A stretch of 47,784 nt of DNA from Chloroflexota bacterium (GCA_013388755.1 JACAEQ010000067.1:1-47784), one strand, 5' to 3'; counted from the first letter of the stretch, positions 32,688 through 40,997 are shown. Notes: generated by a model from the letters alone, not told the origin. Program-made: numbers and translations.

Positions 32688-32716
32688 AGTATCCCAATCG
32701 CCGGGATACCTGTCAA
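32688..32716 (-). promoter_or_regulatory. promoter with operator in the spacer
   Basis: On the minus strand TTGACA (32711-32716) and GATACT (32688-32693) are 17 bases apart. The perfect inverted repeat GTATCCC-N7-GGGATAC (32689-32709) fills the spacer and overlaps the -10. A repressor there would block RNA polymerase. Transcription would begin near 32681, giving a leader of about 95 nt. Confidence 0.62.
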
Positions 32717-32930
32717 GTATGGTTGTTATCATTCCGCTTCCAGGTCGAAACCCGATCGTTATCCATGGATGTCGCACGATACGGCATACTGTGTGCAGTA
32801 GGGCCGTGCGCAACCATTGTGCGCGTGAAAGCAGGCTTCTTGCTGAGATCACGCAGGGCTGATGCCCACCCTTTCACGTGTCACATCCATCACGTCCCTC
32901 CGCCTGTCATCATGCACTCATTATCACGAA

Positions 32931-33089
32931 GAGCCTATCCGAAAACGATACGCCGCGTGTCATTGCGAGGGGTGTCAGCGACAGCCTGCAGCGAGCGAAG
33001 CGCGGCTGAAGTAATCTCGGTGTTTGATGAGGAGATTGCTTCGCTTCGCTCGCAATGACATCCGGCTATCCATTGTTCGGATAGGCATC
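32931..33089. repeat. full copy of the TIR-bearing dispersed repeat (copy 8)
   Basis: GAGCCTATCCGAAAACGATACG at the left and CCATTGTTCGGATAGGCATC at the right. Inside, GTCATTGCGAGGGGTGTCAG and GCGAAGCGCGGCTGAAGTAATC oppose GATTGCTTCGCTTCGCTCGC. It ends 16 bp before the lipoprotein start. The other part of the gap (32717-32930) shows no gene. Confidence 0.9.
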
Positions 33090-33104
33090 AGGGAGGACAC
33101 GCCC

Positions 33105-34126
33105 ATGCAAGGTGCAATTTATTCGCAGCGCAGCGCACCTAGGGTCCTGGCAATCCTGGCCTGGTTTGTTGTCGTCGCCCTGGTTCTGAGCGCCTGCGGC
33201 ACACAACAGACGCCAAAGGTCTACCGGATCGGCGTTCTCTCCGGCCTGGAGTTCGTGGCCGATATCACCAACAGTTTCAAGGCTGGCATGACTGAGCTCG
33301 GTTATATTGAAGGCCAGAATGTCTCTACGACGTGCAACGGACAAATGTCGATATTGAGGCCTATCGGCGCATCCTGCAGGAGTTCGTGGCCAATGACGTT
33401 GATCTGATCTTCGTGTTTCCGACTGAGCCATCGCTGGAAGCCAGAGCAGCCACTGCGGGAACTAACATCCCGGTCGTATTTGCTTTCTCTCAGGTCGAAG
33501 GAGTCGACCTTATCAACAGCATTCGTGAGCCCGGTGGGAATATCACCGGCGTTCGTATTCCCGGGCCGGAGGTAGCTGTCAAACGCTTCGAGATCATGCA
33601 TGAGATTGCGCCTACTGCGCAACGGATGCTGGTACCCTACCTGGCCGGATACCCTATTGTCCCGCCTCAACTCGAGGCATTACGCCCGGTTGCCGCAGCG
33701 ACGGGAGTGACCCTGGTCGAAATGCCTGCCGCAAGTCCGGCAGAACTTGAGGCGGCGCTGAACGCGCAAGTGACCGGAAGCGATCCGGGCGTGGACGCAA
33801 TTGTGCAGATAGTTGAACCGGTCGCCGTGACTGCCGAAACGTTTGTTGTTCTGAGTGAGTTTGCGTCCCAGTACGGATTGCCGATTGGCGGTGCGACGAT
33901 GTCAGTGGATGGCCATGAGTCGCTCTTTGGCTTGAATGTTGATAATGGCGATACCGGGCGGCAGGCGGCGCTGCTGGTCGACAAGATCTTGAAGGGCACG
34001 CCAGCCGGTACCGTCCCGGTCGTATCGCCTCAGGTAGTGCTGCAGGTCAACTACCGCGCGGCACAGAACTCTGGTGTAACCTTGCCGAAAGGTCTGTTGA
34101 GCCAGGCGAACGAGATCATCCGGTAG
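33105..34126 (+). pseudogene. ABC substrate-binding lipoprotein (PF04392/TrpX-like), one frameshift
   Basis: The sequence encodes a lipoprotein with signal peptide ending LSACG (Cys near residue 28), then YRIGVLSGLEF and MTELGYIEGQNV. The frame breaks at 33324-33325: GTC TC is followed by TAC GAC GTG, so one base seems to be missing. The next frame continues as YDVQRTNVDIEAYRRI through NIPVVFAF, REPGGNITGV and the rest of the family's two-lobed domain, ending LLSQANEIIR. A single base restores about 340 residues. No other decay is visible, so this may be a sequencing error or a recent mutation. AGGGAGG precedes ATG 33105. No permease or ATPase gene is nearby. Confidence 0.8.
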
Positions 34127-34266
34127 GTGTGACCCGTATCGAGCAGGATGTGCGCGGTGGACGATCGCCTCACCACGTCCATTCTTCGCCCCGCATTGAT
34201 GTTGCCCCGGGCACGACCTGTGTATCGATCGCCAGTGCCAGCAACATCCAGGCAGTGAGGCAAGCA

Positions 34267-35841
34267 ATGAAGAGTAGTGTGAGAAAAACATCTTCCCAGA
34301 GTCTGGCCGCGACGCTGGCACTCGCGTTGATCAGCCTGAGTGTGCTGGCACTCCTGGTGACCAGCAGCCTCCAGCTCTTCTCAAATATCCAGACGCAACA
34401 GGGGGCCATTGCCAGCAATCAGCGCCTGGTGGCCCAGAGTGCTGCGAAGACCGTCAGCGGCTTTGTCAGCGAACGGTTCAACGCGCTTGCAACGGCGAGC
34501 CGGCTCGCGGATATGGCGACGGCATCCCCAGATACGCAATCACGCCTGCTCCAGAGCATGCTGGGTCTTGAGCAATCGTTTAAGCAACTGGTCCTGTTTG
34601 ATGATCAGGGGCAGATGCTGACCTACGCTTCGCGCCTCTCGCTGACTTATGGGAAGATCGGCGAGGAACACCTGAGCGATATATTCCAGCAGACTCGCCA
34701 GAACGGTTATTATATCAGCCCGGTATCCATCGATTCGATCACCAGTGAACCGGAAGTCATTCTTGCTGTGCCGGTGAACGACATCTTTGGCGATTATCAT
34801 GGAACGCTGGCAGCGACCGTGAATCTAAAGTTTATGTGGGATCTGGTTGCCCGGCTCGATGTTGGCGAGGGTGGCCATGCGTATGTGGTGGATAGGAACG
34901 GTAATCTGCTGGCGTTCCGCGATACGGAGCGAGTACTGCAGGGCGACAACGTGGCGGATATCCATACCGTTCGCGAGTTCATCGCGAGTCCGACCACCAG
35001 TGCCGCAACTCATATGAGCAGCTATGCCGGCATCACGGGCAACAATGTGGTCGGCAGCTACGTGGCGCTGGGAAAGCCGGATTGGGCGGTGGTCATCGAG
35101 GTGCCCTGGGCCGAGGCGTACAGCGGTATTATTCACGATACCGTTATCTCGATCGTGGTCCTTGCCATCACGGCAATCTTTGCGGGAGTGATGGGAGTGG
35201 TCATCGCACGGCGGCTGACGTCGCCGCTGGTGAATCTGATGGAGATAGCCAGCCGCATTGCCGGCGGAGAGCGCGATCTCCTCGTACCGGTTGCCGGGCC
35301 GCGCGAGATCGCCGCCCTGGCGCAAACATTCAATTCAATGACCTCACAACTGCGCTCTGTCCTGGAGGGTCTGGAACAACGCATCGCGCAGCGTACCGTC
35401 GATCTTGAGGTAGCGCTTGCCGAGGTCCAGGCACGGTCACAGGAGCAGGCTCGCTTGCTTGAGGAGAATGCGCAGCAACGACAGGCGATTCGCGAATTGA
35501 GCGTGCCGGTGTTACCGGTCACCGACGATGCACTGGTGATGCCATTGATCGGTGCGATCGACTCGGAGCGTCTGTCCAGCATCCAGGAGCGGGCATTGCA
35601 GGCGATTGAACATACGTCGGCGCATCATCTGCTGCTGGATATCACAGGTGTGCCGGTCGTGGACAGCCAGGTCGCTCAGGGCTTGCTCTCCGTTGCGCAG
35701 ATGGCCCGCCTGCTTGGCGCTGAAGCCATCCTGATAGGAATTCGCCCGGAGGTAGCTCAGACGATTGTCGGGCTGGGGCTTGACCTCAAGTCGCTGCGTA
35801 CGGCGGCGGATCTGCAGACGATCCTGCACGACATTCATTGA
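34267..35841 (+). CDS. dCache-HAMP-STAS signalling protein (RsbR-like output)
   Basis: A 524-residue membrane receptor. Two membrane segments (about 12-35 and 290-315) flank an extracytoplasmic domain fitting dCache (VEGGHAYVVDRNG-like region around GGHAYVVDRNGNLLAF). HAMP (about 316-368), a coiled coil (about 370-408) and a STAS domain (409-520) follow. The STAS part is close to RsbR: LDITGVPVVDSQVAQGLL and IGIRPEVAQTIVGLGLDLKS. Ser467 sits where RsbR has a phosphorylated Thr, and Thr499 is conserved. No kinase or cyclase domain is present. It probably signals through a stressosome-like partner-switching pathway. The start at 34267 follows GAGG; the frame opens earlier at 34129. It lies 140 bp after the frameshifted binding protein. 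Confidence 0.83.
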   Translation: MKSSVRKTSSQSLAATLALALISLSVLALLVTSSLQLFSNIQTQQGAIASNQRLVAQSAAKTVSGFVSERFNALATASRLADMATASPDTQSRLLQSMLGLEQSFKQLVLFDDQGQMLTYASRLSLTYGKIGEEHLSDIFQQTRQNGYYISPVSIDSITSEPEVILAVPVNDIFGDYHGTLAATVNLKFMWDLVARLDVGEGGHAYVVDRNGNLLAFRDTERVLQGDNVADIHTVREFIASPTTSAATHMSSYAGITGNNVVGSYVALGKPDWAVVIEVPWAEAYSGIIHDTVISIVVLAITAIFAGVMGVVIARRLTSPLVNLMEIASRIAGGERDLLVPVAGPREIAALAQTFNSMTSQLRSVLEGLEQRIAQRTVDLEVALAEVQARSQEQARLLEENAQQRQAIRELSVPVLPVTDDALVMPLIGAIDSERLSSIQERALQAIEHTSAHHLLLDITGVPVVDSQVAQGLLSVAQMARLLGAEAILIGIRPEVAQTIVGLGLDLKSLRTAADLQTILHDIH

Positions 35842-35869
35842 CCCTGGCAGATGAGTTGCAGAGCAGCGC

Positions 35870-36991
35870 TTACTCCTGTACCCAGGCATACACGTTCCAC
35901 TTGTCAGCGCCGTGCAATGGGCGCGACACGATATCAAGCTTGCCGCGGCCAAAGAGATCAACCAGGCGCGCATGGTGCGTACCGGTGCCTTCGTCGATGA
36001 TGTGCCGTGTGAACCGGCCATTCCCCATATTTTCAAACAACATCAAGCGGGGCGGCGCCTCGCTGTAGCGCTCTCGCACACCAATCTCACCCACCAGGAT
36101 GTCGAGCCGGCCATGGCCGCAGACATCGCCGAGTTGCAGCGAATGCGGGTCAAGCAGGTAATCTTCGACCACATGCTCTTCCCACAGGTCGCGTATATCG
36201 CTACGCCGGCGGAACCAGGAGAACTTCCCGCCCTGCGGTTTGCCGTAGATGCAGGCGTCCCCCTCGGTGACGACAATCTCCAGCAGGCCGTCACCGTCAA
36301 TATCCCCCGCGGCGACGAGGGTTGCAATGTAGCCGGCAGCATAGCGGTGGCGCTGCCATGCGCCCTGGCTGAACTTGTACCAGTGTGTGCCGGCGACGAT
36401 CTCGGTCTGGCCGTCGCCATCGAGGTCGGCAAGTGCCAGCCCTTCTTCCGGCTGGCCGTTTTCAAACATCCCTTCGGCGATACCCTCGACGCCGGGCCAG
36501 GGGCTGACGCGTGGATCGGCAGGCAGCGGCACGCGGTAGAGCGTGCCGCCACCCTGGTTCCAGAAGACCAGTGAGCGCACGCCGTCGCCGGTCACATCGC
36601 CAATGGCAACATCGTGAAACTGGCGCTTGCCAGTTTTGACGATGATGCGTCGATCCCACAACGCGCCGGGTATGCCGGGGTTTTCCCACCACGACAGTTC
36701 ATCGGATGAGCTGTCGCCACCATTGATCAGGTCGGGAATGCCATTACCGGTGAGATCCGCCAGGATACCGCCACACTCCTGATTGTGGACATAATCAACG
36801 TGGTGGCGTTTCCAGGGGCGATCGTCGCCGGGGTTCTCGAACCAGACCAGCGCGCCGTTCCTCCCTGACACAACAATGTCGGGCAACCCGTCACCGTTGA
36901 CATCGCCGACGGTCAGGAGTGTATTCATTGGCGCCGCGCCGTCGGGGTTTTCGATTGTTCCGATGAGCATTTTTCTGAAAGAAGGTATCAT
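35870..36991 (-). CDS. FG-GAP/VCBS-type seven-bladed beta-propeller protein
   Basis: A 373-residue protein with seven related Asp/Gly loops: DVNGDGLPD, DLTGNGIPD, DVTGDG, DLDGDGQTE, DIDGDGLLE, DVCGHGRLD and DLFGRGKLD. These are FG-GAP/VCBS-style Ca-binding loops, and seven suggests one closed propeller. Trp-rich strands such as GALVWFENPG and ELSWWENPG accompany the loops. No signal peptide or membrane segment is seen, unusual for a family that is mostly extracellular. It is the last gene of the leftward sugar operon (Gfo/Idh, Gfo/Idh, isomerase, propeller). It could be a carbohydrate-binding or lyase-type propeller; no catalytic motif was recognised. Confidence 0.75.
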   Translation of the reverse strand: MIPSFRKMLIGTIENPDGAAPMNTLLTVGDVNGDGLPDIVVSGRNGALVWFENPGDDRPWKRHHVDYVHNQECGGILADLTGNGIPDLINGGDSSSDELSWWENPGIPGALWDRRIIVKTGKRQFHDVAIGDVTGDGVRSLVFWNQGGGTLYRVPLPADPRVSPWPGVEGIAEGMFENGQPEEGLALADLDGDGQTEIVAGTHWYKFSQGAWQRHRYAAGYIATLVAAGDIDGDGLLEIVVTEGDACIYGKPQGGKFSWFRRRSDIRDLWEEHVVEDYLLDPHSLQLGDVCGHGRLDILVGEIGVRERYSEAPPRLMLFENMGNGRFTRHIIDEGTGTHHARLVDLFGRGKLDIVSRPLHGADKWNVYAWVQE

Positions 36992-37009
36992 GGCGGTATT
37001 TCCGACATG

Positions 37010-37097
37010 GGTTACGGGTTAAGGGTTAATTCAATGAATATCAATGCGATCAACGAAATCAATGAACCTAACCCCTAACCTCTAAACCCCTAACTCT
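37010..37097. repeat. period-7 TTAGGG-like inverted element
   Basis: GGGTTAC, GGGTTAA, GGGTTAA (37010-37033 region) face CCTAACC, CCTAACC, TCTAAAC, CCCTAAC (about 37068-37096). The middle holds three TCAATG words. The arms pair imperfectly. The 3' part ends inside the isomerase gene's last codons. Confidence 0.62.
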
Positions 37098-37860
37098 TCA
37101 TCCACTGCTCTCGCATGAACTTCAGTGCCACCGGAGCCTGCGTTTCAAGGTTGTCCCAGCTATTCTCTGCCGAAATACGCGCATCATAGCCGGCATCACG
37201 CAGGACCTGCATGAACCCCGCATAGTTGTAGCCGGGGGTATCAGGCGAACGCCGCCCGCCGCCGGCGACGTGTACATGCACCACCATGGGCATTGCGGCG
37301 GCTACCGCGCTGAGCGGTTCATGCTCGATTTCGACATGAAACAGGTCGGCGAGGAGCCGCACATCGCCCAGGCCGCGCTCGCGCACAAATGCCACACACT
37401 CACCAACGGTGTTGAATACATTGCATTCCTGGCGATTGAGGTGTTCGAGCGCCAGCGTGATGCCGGTACGTACAGCTTCTTCGCCGGCGAGCGTCAGGGC
37501 ATCGGCGAGCTGGTCAAGAGCCGTGTCGCGTGGCCAGTCGTCGGGGATGCGCCGCGCCGCGCCGCTGCCGAGCACGGCGATGGTGGCGCCGAGCGATGCC
37601 ATGCGGCCAAAGGCGCGTTGCAGGTACGAACGGAGGATCGCATGGTCGGCGCGTGGCCCGCAGAGCGGGATGTCCGCCGGCACAAGGACATTGAACGACT
37701 CCGGGCGAATCGGCTGAGCGGCGATGGCGCGCAACGCCGGTGCGGCGGTCGCGTCATCCTCGAATGGCAGCACCGCGCGCGCGGGCAGTTCGCAAAAGTC
37801 AAAACCGGCCTCTGCAACCGTCATGATCTGCTCAGGGCTGCAACAGACACCGAAGCGCAT
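37090..37860 (-). CDS. sugar phosphate isomerase/epimerase (TIM barrel)
   Basis: A 256-residue xylose-isomerase-like TIM barrel. FCELPARAV, LALEHLNRQECN (Glu), LLADLFHVEIE (Asp, His), VVHVHVAGGG (His) and ISAENSWDN (Glu) match the metal-site strands of the AP-endonuclease-2-like family. It is different in sequence from the barrel at 31761, so it is not a recent duplicate. AAAAGGAG precedes the ATG. It sits between the two Gfo/Idh genes upstream and the propeller downstream, probably in one transcript. Substrate unknown: keto-sugar or sugar acid is likely. Confidence 0.8.
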   Translation of the reverse strand: MRFGVCCSPEQIMTVAEAGFDFCELPARAVLPFEDDATAAPALRAIAAQPIRPESFNVLVPADIPLCGPRADHAILRSYLQRAFGRMASLGATIAVLGSGAARRIPDDWPRDTALDQLADALTLAGEEAVRTGITLALEHLNRQECNVFNTVGECVAFVRERGLGDVRLLADLFHVEIEHEPLSAVAAAMPMVVHVHVAGGGRRSPDTPGYNYAGFMQVLRDAGYDARISAENSWDNLETQAPVALKFMREQWMKS

Positions 37861-37919
37861 GGCTCACTCCTTTTCCCACGATGACCATTGAACGTACCGC
37901 GTTCTCATCTACAACGAGT

Positions 37920-38981
37920 CTACCCCGGTCGCACCGGTCGTCCTGCGCGGGCGGATTCGTACACCGCCAGCACCACTGCCAGCGCCCGGCGCGCATCTTC
38001 GCCGGTGACCAGAGGGGCGCGCCCTGCGCGGATCGCAGCGGCGAAATCTTCAATGATGCGAGTATGTCCCGACATATGAATATTCCGCGGGTCGGCGCCT
38101 GGCCCGGCGTCCTGCTGCCCGGAGCCGCTGGTTGCCACCTGCGGGCCGGCCTGAGCACCCTCAGCAGGCATGTGCGCCGTCTCCCAGCGCACGACGGCTT
38201 CACCTTCGATCTGCATGCCGCCCTGCGTACCGTAGACCTCGACGCGATGTGGAAACCCGGGCGCAGTCGCAGTGGTGGCGGCAATGGTGCCCAGCGCGCC
38301 GCTTGCAAAGCGCAGCGCGGCGGTGACCACATCCTCAACCTCGATGGTGTGCGCCAGAGTATCGGCGCGCGCCTGAACGTCGACCACCTCGTCGCTCATG
38401 AGCCAGAGGAGTAAATCAACCAGGTGCACTCCCTGGTTCATCAGTGCGCCGCCACCGTCGAGTGCCCAGGTACCGCGCCATGCTGCCGAGTCGTAGTAGC
38501 TCTGCGGGCGCAGGTAGGGAACGGTAATCGCGCCAAGCACCATGCGGCCGAGGGCGCCTGCGGCAATCGCGTTGTGCGCAGCGCGAAAGTTGGGATCGGT
38601 GCGGCGCTGCAGCGCAACGCCGAGTTGTACCCCGGCATCCCGGCACGCAGCGATCAGCGCGTCGGCGTCGTCCAGGGTCAGCGCCAGTGGTTTTTCGACC
38701 AGGACGTGTTTGCCGGCGCGTGCCGCCGCGATCCCCTGCTCCGCGTGCTGGCCACTTGGTGTGCAAATACTGACGGCATCAATATCGTCGCGCGCCAGCA
38801 GCGCCGCCAGATCCGGCACGACCTCGGCGTGGTACTGCGCGGCCAGGCCGGCGGCGAGTTCCGGGCGCGCGGCGCACACCGCCACCAGGCGCGCGTCGGG
38901 CGTCCGGTCGATCGCCCGGGCATGAAAGCCACCGGCAACGCCTGTACCGATGATGCCGAAGCGAATAGCGTGTTCGGTCAT
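37920..38981 (-). CDS. Gfo/Idh/MocA-family oxidoreductase
   Basis: A 353-residue NAD(P)-dependent sugar oxidoreductase. The dinucleotide motif is GIIGTGVAGGFHARAI (8-23). VSICTPSGQHAEQGIAAARAGKHVLVEKPLAL carries the EKP catalytic lysine (about residue 97). GGALMNQGVHLVDLLLWL has the His at the substrate site. It starts one base after the stop codon of the upstream Gfo/Idh gene, so the two are coupled. A Gly/Gln-rich insertion (SGSGQQDAGPGADPR, about 285-300) is unusual. Cytoplasmic; the sugar or inositol substrate is unknown. Confidence 0.88.
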   Translation of the reverse strand: MTEHAIRFGIIGTGVAGGFHARAIDRTPDARLVAVCAARPELAAGLAAQYHAEVVPDLAALLARDDIDAVSICTPSGQHAEQGIAAARAGKHVLVEKPLALTLDDADALIAACRDAGVQLGVALQRRTDPNFRAAHNAIAAGALGRMVLGAITVPYLRPQSYYDSAAWRGTWALDGGGALMNQGVHLVDLLLWLMSDEVVDVQARADTLAHTIEVEDVVTAALRFASGALGTIAATTATAPGFPHRVEVYGTQGGMQIEGEAVVRWETAHMPAEGAQAGPQVATSGSGQQDAGPGADPRNIHMSGHTRIIEDFAAAIRAGRAPLVTGEDARRALAVVLAVYESARAGRPVRPG

Positions 38982-38982
38982 G

Positions 38983-40098
38983 CTACACTGTTCGCTTTCC
39001 TGCCTTCAAATCCTCCAGCAGCCCATGATACGCCGCGCGATCCAGCGGCAGGGTCGCCGGCTGCCCGGTGACGCCGGAATAGATCACAGCATTCGCCAGT
39101 TCGAGCGACATCGTCGCCTCGCGCCCATCGCAGCGCGGGCGTCGTCCTTCGGCGATTGCCGCCACCAGGTCGCGGTACACTGCCAGGTGGCCGCCACCAT
39201 CGCCCGGTAGATGGACGGTCTCAACCTGATCGCCCGGGCGGCCCCACATTTCCTGCGCTGTGGCGCGGTAGTCGCTCAGCGACGGGGAGAATCGATGAAT
39301 CGTCAGGCGATCCTCGACCAGTTCCAGCGCGGCACGGTCGCCGACAATTTCCATGCGGCGATCAAGACCGGCTTCGACCGTGCTGAAATGCAGATAACCA
39401 GGTGCGCCATTGGGGTATTCCAGCATGGCCTGGGCCGAGTCTTCACATTCCATCTGATGACCGCGAACTTTGACCCAGCCCCAGACCTTCGCCGGCGGGC
39501 CGGCCAGGTGGCAGAGGAGATCGAGCGGGTGGGGGCCCTGGTTCATCAGTACGCCGCCGCCTTCGCCTTTCCAGGTGCCGCGCCAATCGGCGGAGTTGTA
39601 ATAGAACTGGGTGCGGAACCAGGGCTCGACACACAACACGCGCACAAGGTCGCCGAGTTCACCCGATTCAACCAGGGCGCGGGCGCGCTCGATTACCGGG
39701 CGAAACCGCTGCTGGAAATTGACCGCCAGGATACGACCGGCGCGATCCGCGGCGGCGACCATGGCATCGGCCTCGCCCACGCTGACCGCAATCGGTTTTT
39801 CGACCAGGACGTGCGCTCCTGCCTCCAGGCTGTCGATCGCCAGCGCGGCGTGGTGGGGATGTGGTGTGCAGATTACGGCAACATCGGGGCGCACCGCGTC
39901 GAGCATTGCGCGGTGATCGGTAAAGAACGGACAGCCGAACTCGGCGGCGCGGGCTGCACCACGCTCGGCGGCAATATCGGCCATGCCGGCAATTGAGGCG
40001 CCGGGGAGTTGCGCGAGCGCGTTCAGGTGCAGCGCCGCAATCCCGGCAGCGCTGCCGATGATGCCGAAACGCAACGTCGGGGTGTCGGCGGATTCCAT
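38983..40098 (-). CDS. Gfo/Idh/MocA-family oxidoreductase
   Basis: A 371-residue relative of the next gene. It has GIIGSAAGIAALHLNAL (dinucleotide site), VICTPHPHHAALAIDSLEAG followed by HVLVEKPIAV (catalytic Lys) and GGVLMNQGPHPLDLLCHL. It also has the YYNSADWRGTW motif shared with its neighbour, which reads YYDSAAWRGTW, so both probably act on related sugars. AAGGAGC lies nine bases before ATG 40098; the frame extends to 40164 without support. It is the first gene of the leftward operon and divergent from the class II aldolase. Confidence 0.88.
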   Translation of the reverse strand: MESADTPTLRFGIIGSAAGIAALHLNALAQLPGASIAGMADIAAERGAARAAEFGCPFFTDHRAMLDAVRPDVAVICTPHPHHAALAIDSLEAGAHVLVEKPIAVSVGEADAMVAAADRAGRILAVNFQQRFRPVIERARALVESGELGDLVRVLCVEPWFRTQFYYNSADWRGTWKGEGGGVLMNQGPHPLDLLCHLAGPPAKVWGWVKVRGHQMECEDSAQAMLEYPNGAPGYLHFSTVEAGLDRRMEIVGDRAALELVEDRLTIHRFSPSLSDYRATAQEMWGRPGDQVETVHLPGDGGGHLAVYRDLVAAIAEGRRPRCDGREATMSLELANAVIYSGVTGQPATLPLDRAAYHGLLEDLKAGKRTV

Positions 40099-40154
40099 CG
40101 CTGGTGCTCCTTGTGCTACATGGCTTCTGTCCTGGCTGCATATGGCGTCACCTA

Positions 40155-40209
40155 ACAATACCACATGTTACGTGCCTGGATAATCCACGTCTTGCTGGTG
40201 TGCTATACT
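40155..40209. promoter_or_regulatory. divergent promoter pair around a shared palindrome
   Basis: Rightward: extended -10 TGCTATACT (40201-40209). Leftward: extended -10 TGGTATTGT, its TATTGT at 40155-40160 on the minus strand. The perfect palindrome TGGAT-A-ATCCA (40177-40187) lies where the -35 box of both promoters would be, and neither has a good -35. One regulator could control both the aldolase side and the Gfo/Idh operon. Confidence 0.48.
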
Positions 40210-40225
40210 GAGGCATCATTGGGGT

Positions 40226-40363
40226 GTGGCAGAGCGTTCTACGGCTGAGCGCTTCCAGAAAGCGTACGACGTGGTACCAACCGGCGCGTTGACCCTCAGC
40301 GCAGGCGATCAGGCCCGGATGCTCGCCGCTGTAGAAAAGAGGGCATCCCATGGGCGCTCATGA
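40226..40363 (+). CDS. possible 45-residue small protein
   Basis: A GTG-started frame of 45 codons (begins AERSTAERFQKAYDVV, ends KRASHGRS) overlaps the aldolase start by 14 bases. It begins about ten bases after the predicted transcription start, so translation could be nearly leaderless. Composition is protein-like, with charged and Ala residues. No family recognised and no clear Shine-Dalgarno site. Confidence 0.4.
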   Translation: MAERSTAERFQKAYDVVPTGALTLSAGDQARMLAAVEKRASHGRS

Positions 40364-40997
40364 TGATCCGCGACCACTCATGGTCGAGATCGCCGGGTTG
40401 ATCTATGAACGATTCCTGACCAACAGCGCCGGGGGAAACATGAGTTGCCGGGTCGGCGAGCATATCTTCATCACACCGCGCTATCTGGGCAGCAAACATC
40501 GCTGGAAGTTGCGTCCTGAAATGGTGATCGTCTGTGATGGCAACGGCCAGGTGATTGAAGGCGACCCGGCCGTGGTGAGCCGCGAAAGCAAGATGCACTT
40601 CGCCTGCTATCGCGCCTTCCCCGACGTCCACGGCGTCATTCACGCGCACGCGCGCTATCTGAGCGTCTTCGCCGCAGCAGGGAAACCGGTACTGCCATTT
40701 ACCGACTATACGGAGAAATATGGCGTGACCGAGGTTGTACCCTATTTTCCCAGCCATTCCCAGGAGCTGGCCGATGCCGTTGTTGCGAAACTGATGCCAC
40801 GCCAGGCGGCGTTCCAGAAAAATGGCCTCGGCCTGGTGCTGGCATGGCACGGCGCGGTCGCCGTCGGGCGCGATCTGGCAGATGCCTATGATACGCTGGA
40901 GCGACTCGAATGGGCGGCGCATACGCAGCTCATGGCGCGGCTGCTGAACAACGATGAACCGCTGCCGTATTATAGGGGTCAGGGGTTAGATCAATGA
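40350..40997 (+). CDS. class II aldolase/adducin-family protein
   Basis: A 215-residue zinc aldolase-fold protein. NSAGGNMSCRV (phosphate-binding loop), SRESKMHFACYRAFPD, VIHAHARYLSVFA with two Zn-type His, and AWHGAVAVGRDLADAYDTLE with the third His are all in the order of L-fuculose-/L-rhamnulose-phosphate aldolases. It probably cleaves a ketose phosphate to dihydroxyacetone phosphate and an aldehyde. AGAGGG precedes the ATG. The rhamnosidase upstream in the window makes a deoxy-sugar substrate attractive, but no rhamnose isomerase or rhamnulokinase is seen here. The last codons run into a period-7 array. Confidence 0.83.
   Translation: MGAHDDPRPLMVEIAGLIYERFLTNSAGGNMSCRVGEHIFITPRYLGSKHRWKLRPEMVIVCDGNGQVIEGDPAVVSRESKMHFACYRAFPDVHGVIHAHARYLSVFAAAGKPVLPFTDYTEKYGVTEVVPYFPSHSQELADAVVAKLMPRQAAFQKNGLGLVLAWHGAVAVGRDLADAYDTLERLEWAAHTQLMARLLNNDEPLPYYRGQGLDQ

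Noticed and set aside
33024-33104. N-terminal extension of the binding lipoprotein (RLLRFARND again)
   Set aside because: It is repeat translation. ATG 33105 has AGGGAGG and begins a proper signal peptide.
37270-37884. 204-codon plus-strand ORF opposite the isomerase
   Set aside because: No domain, no ribosome-binding site, and full overlap with a well-supported TIM-barrel gene.
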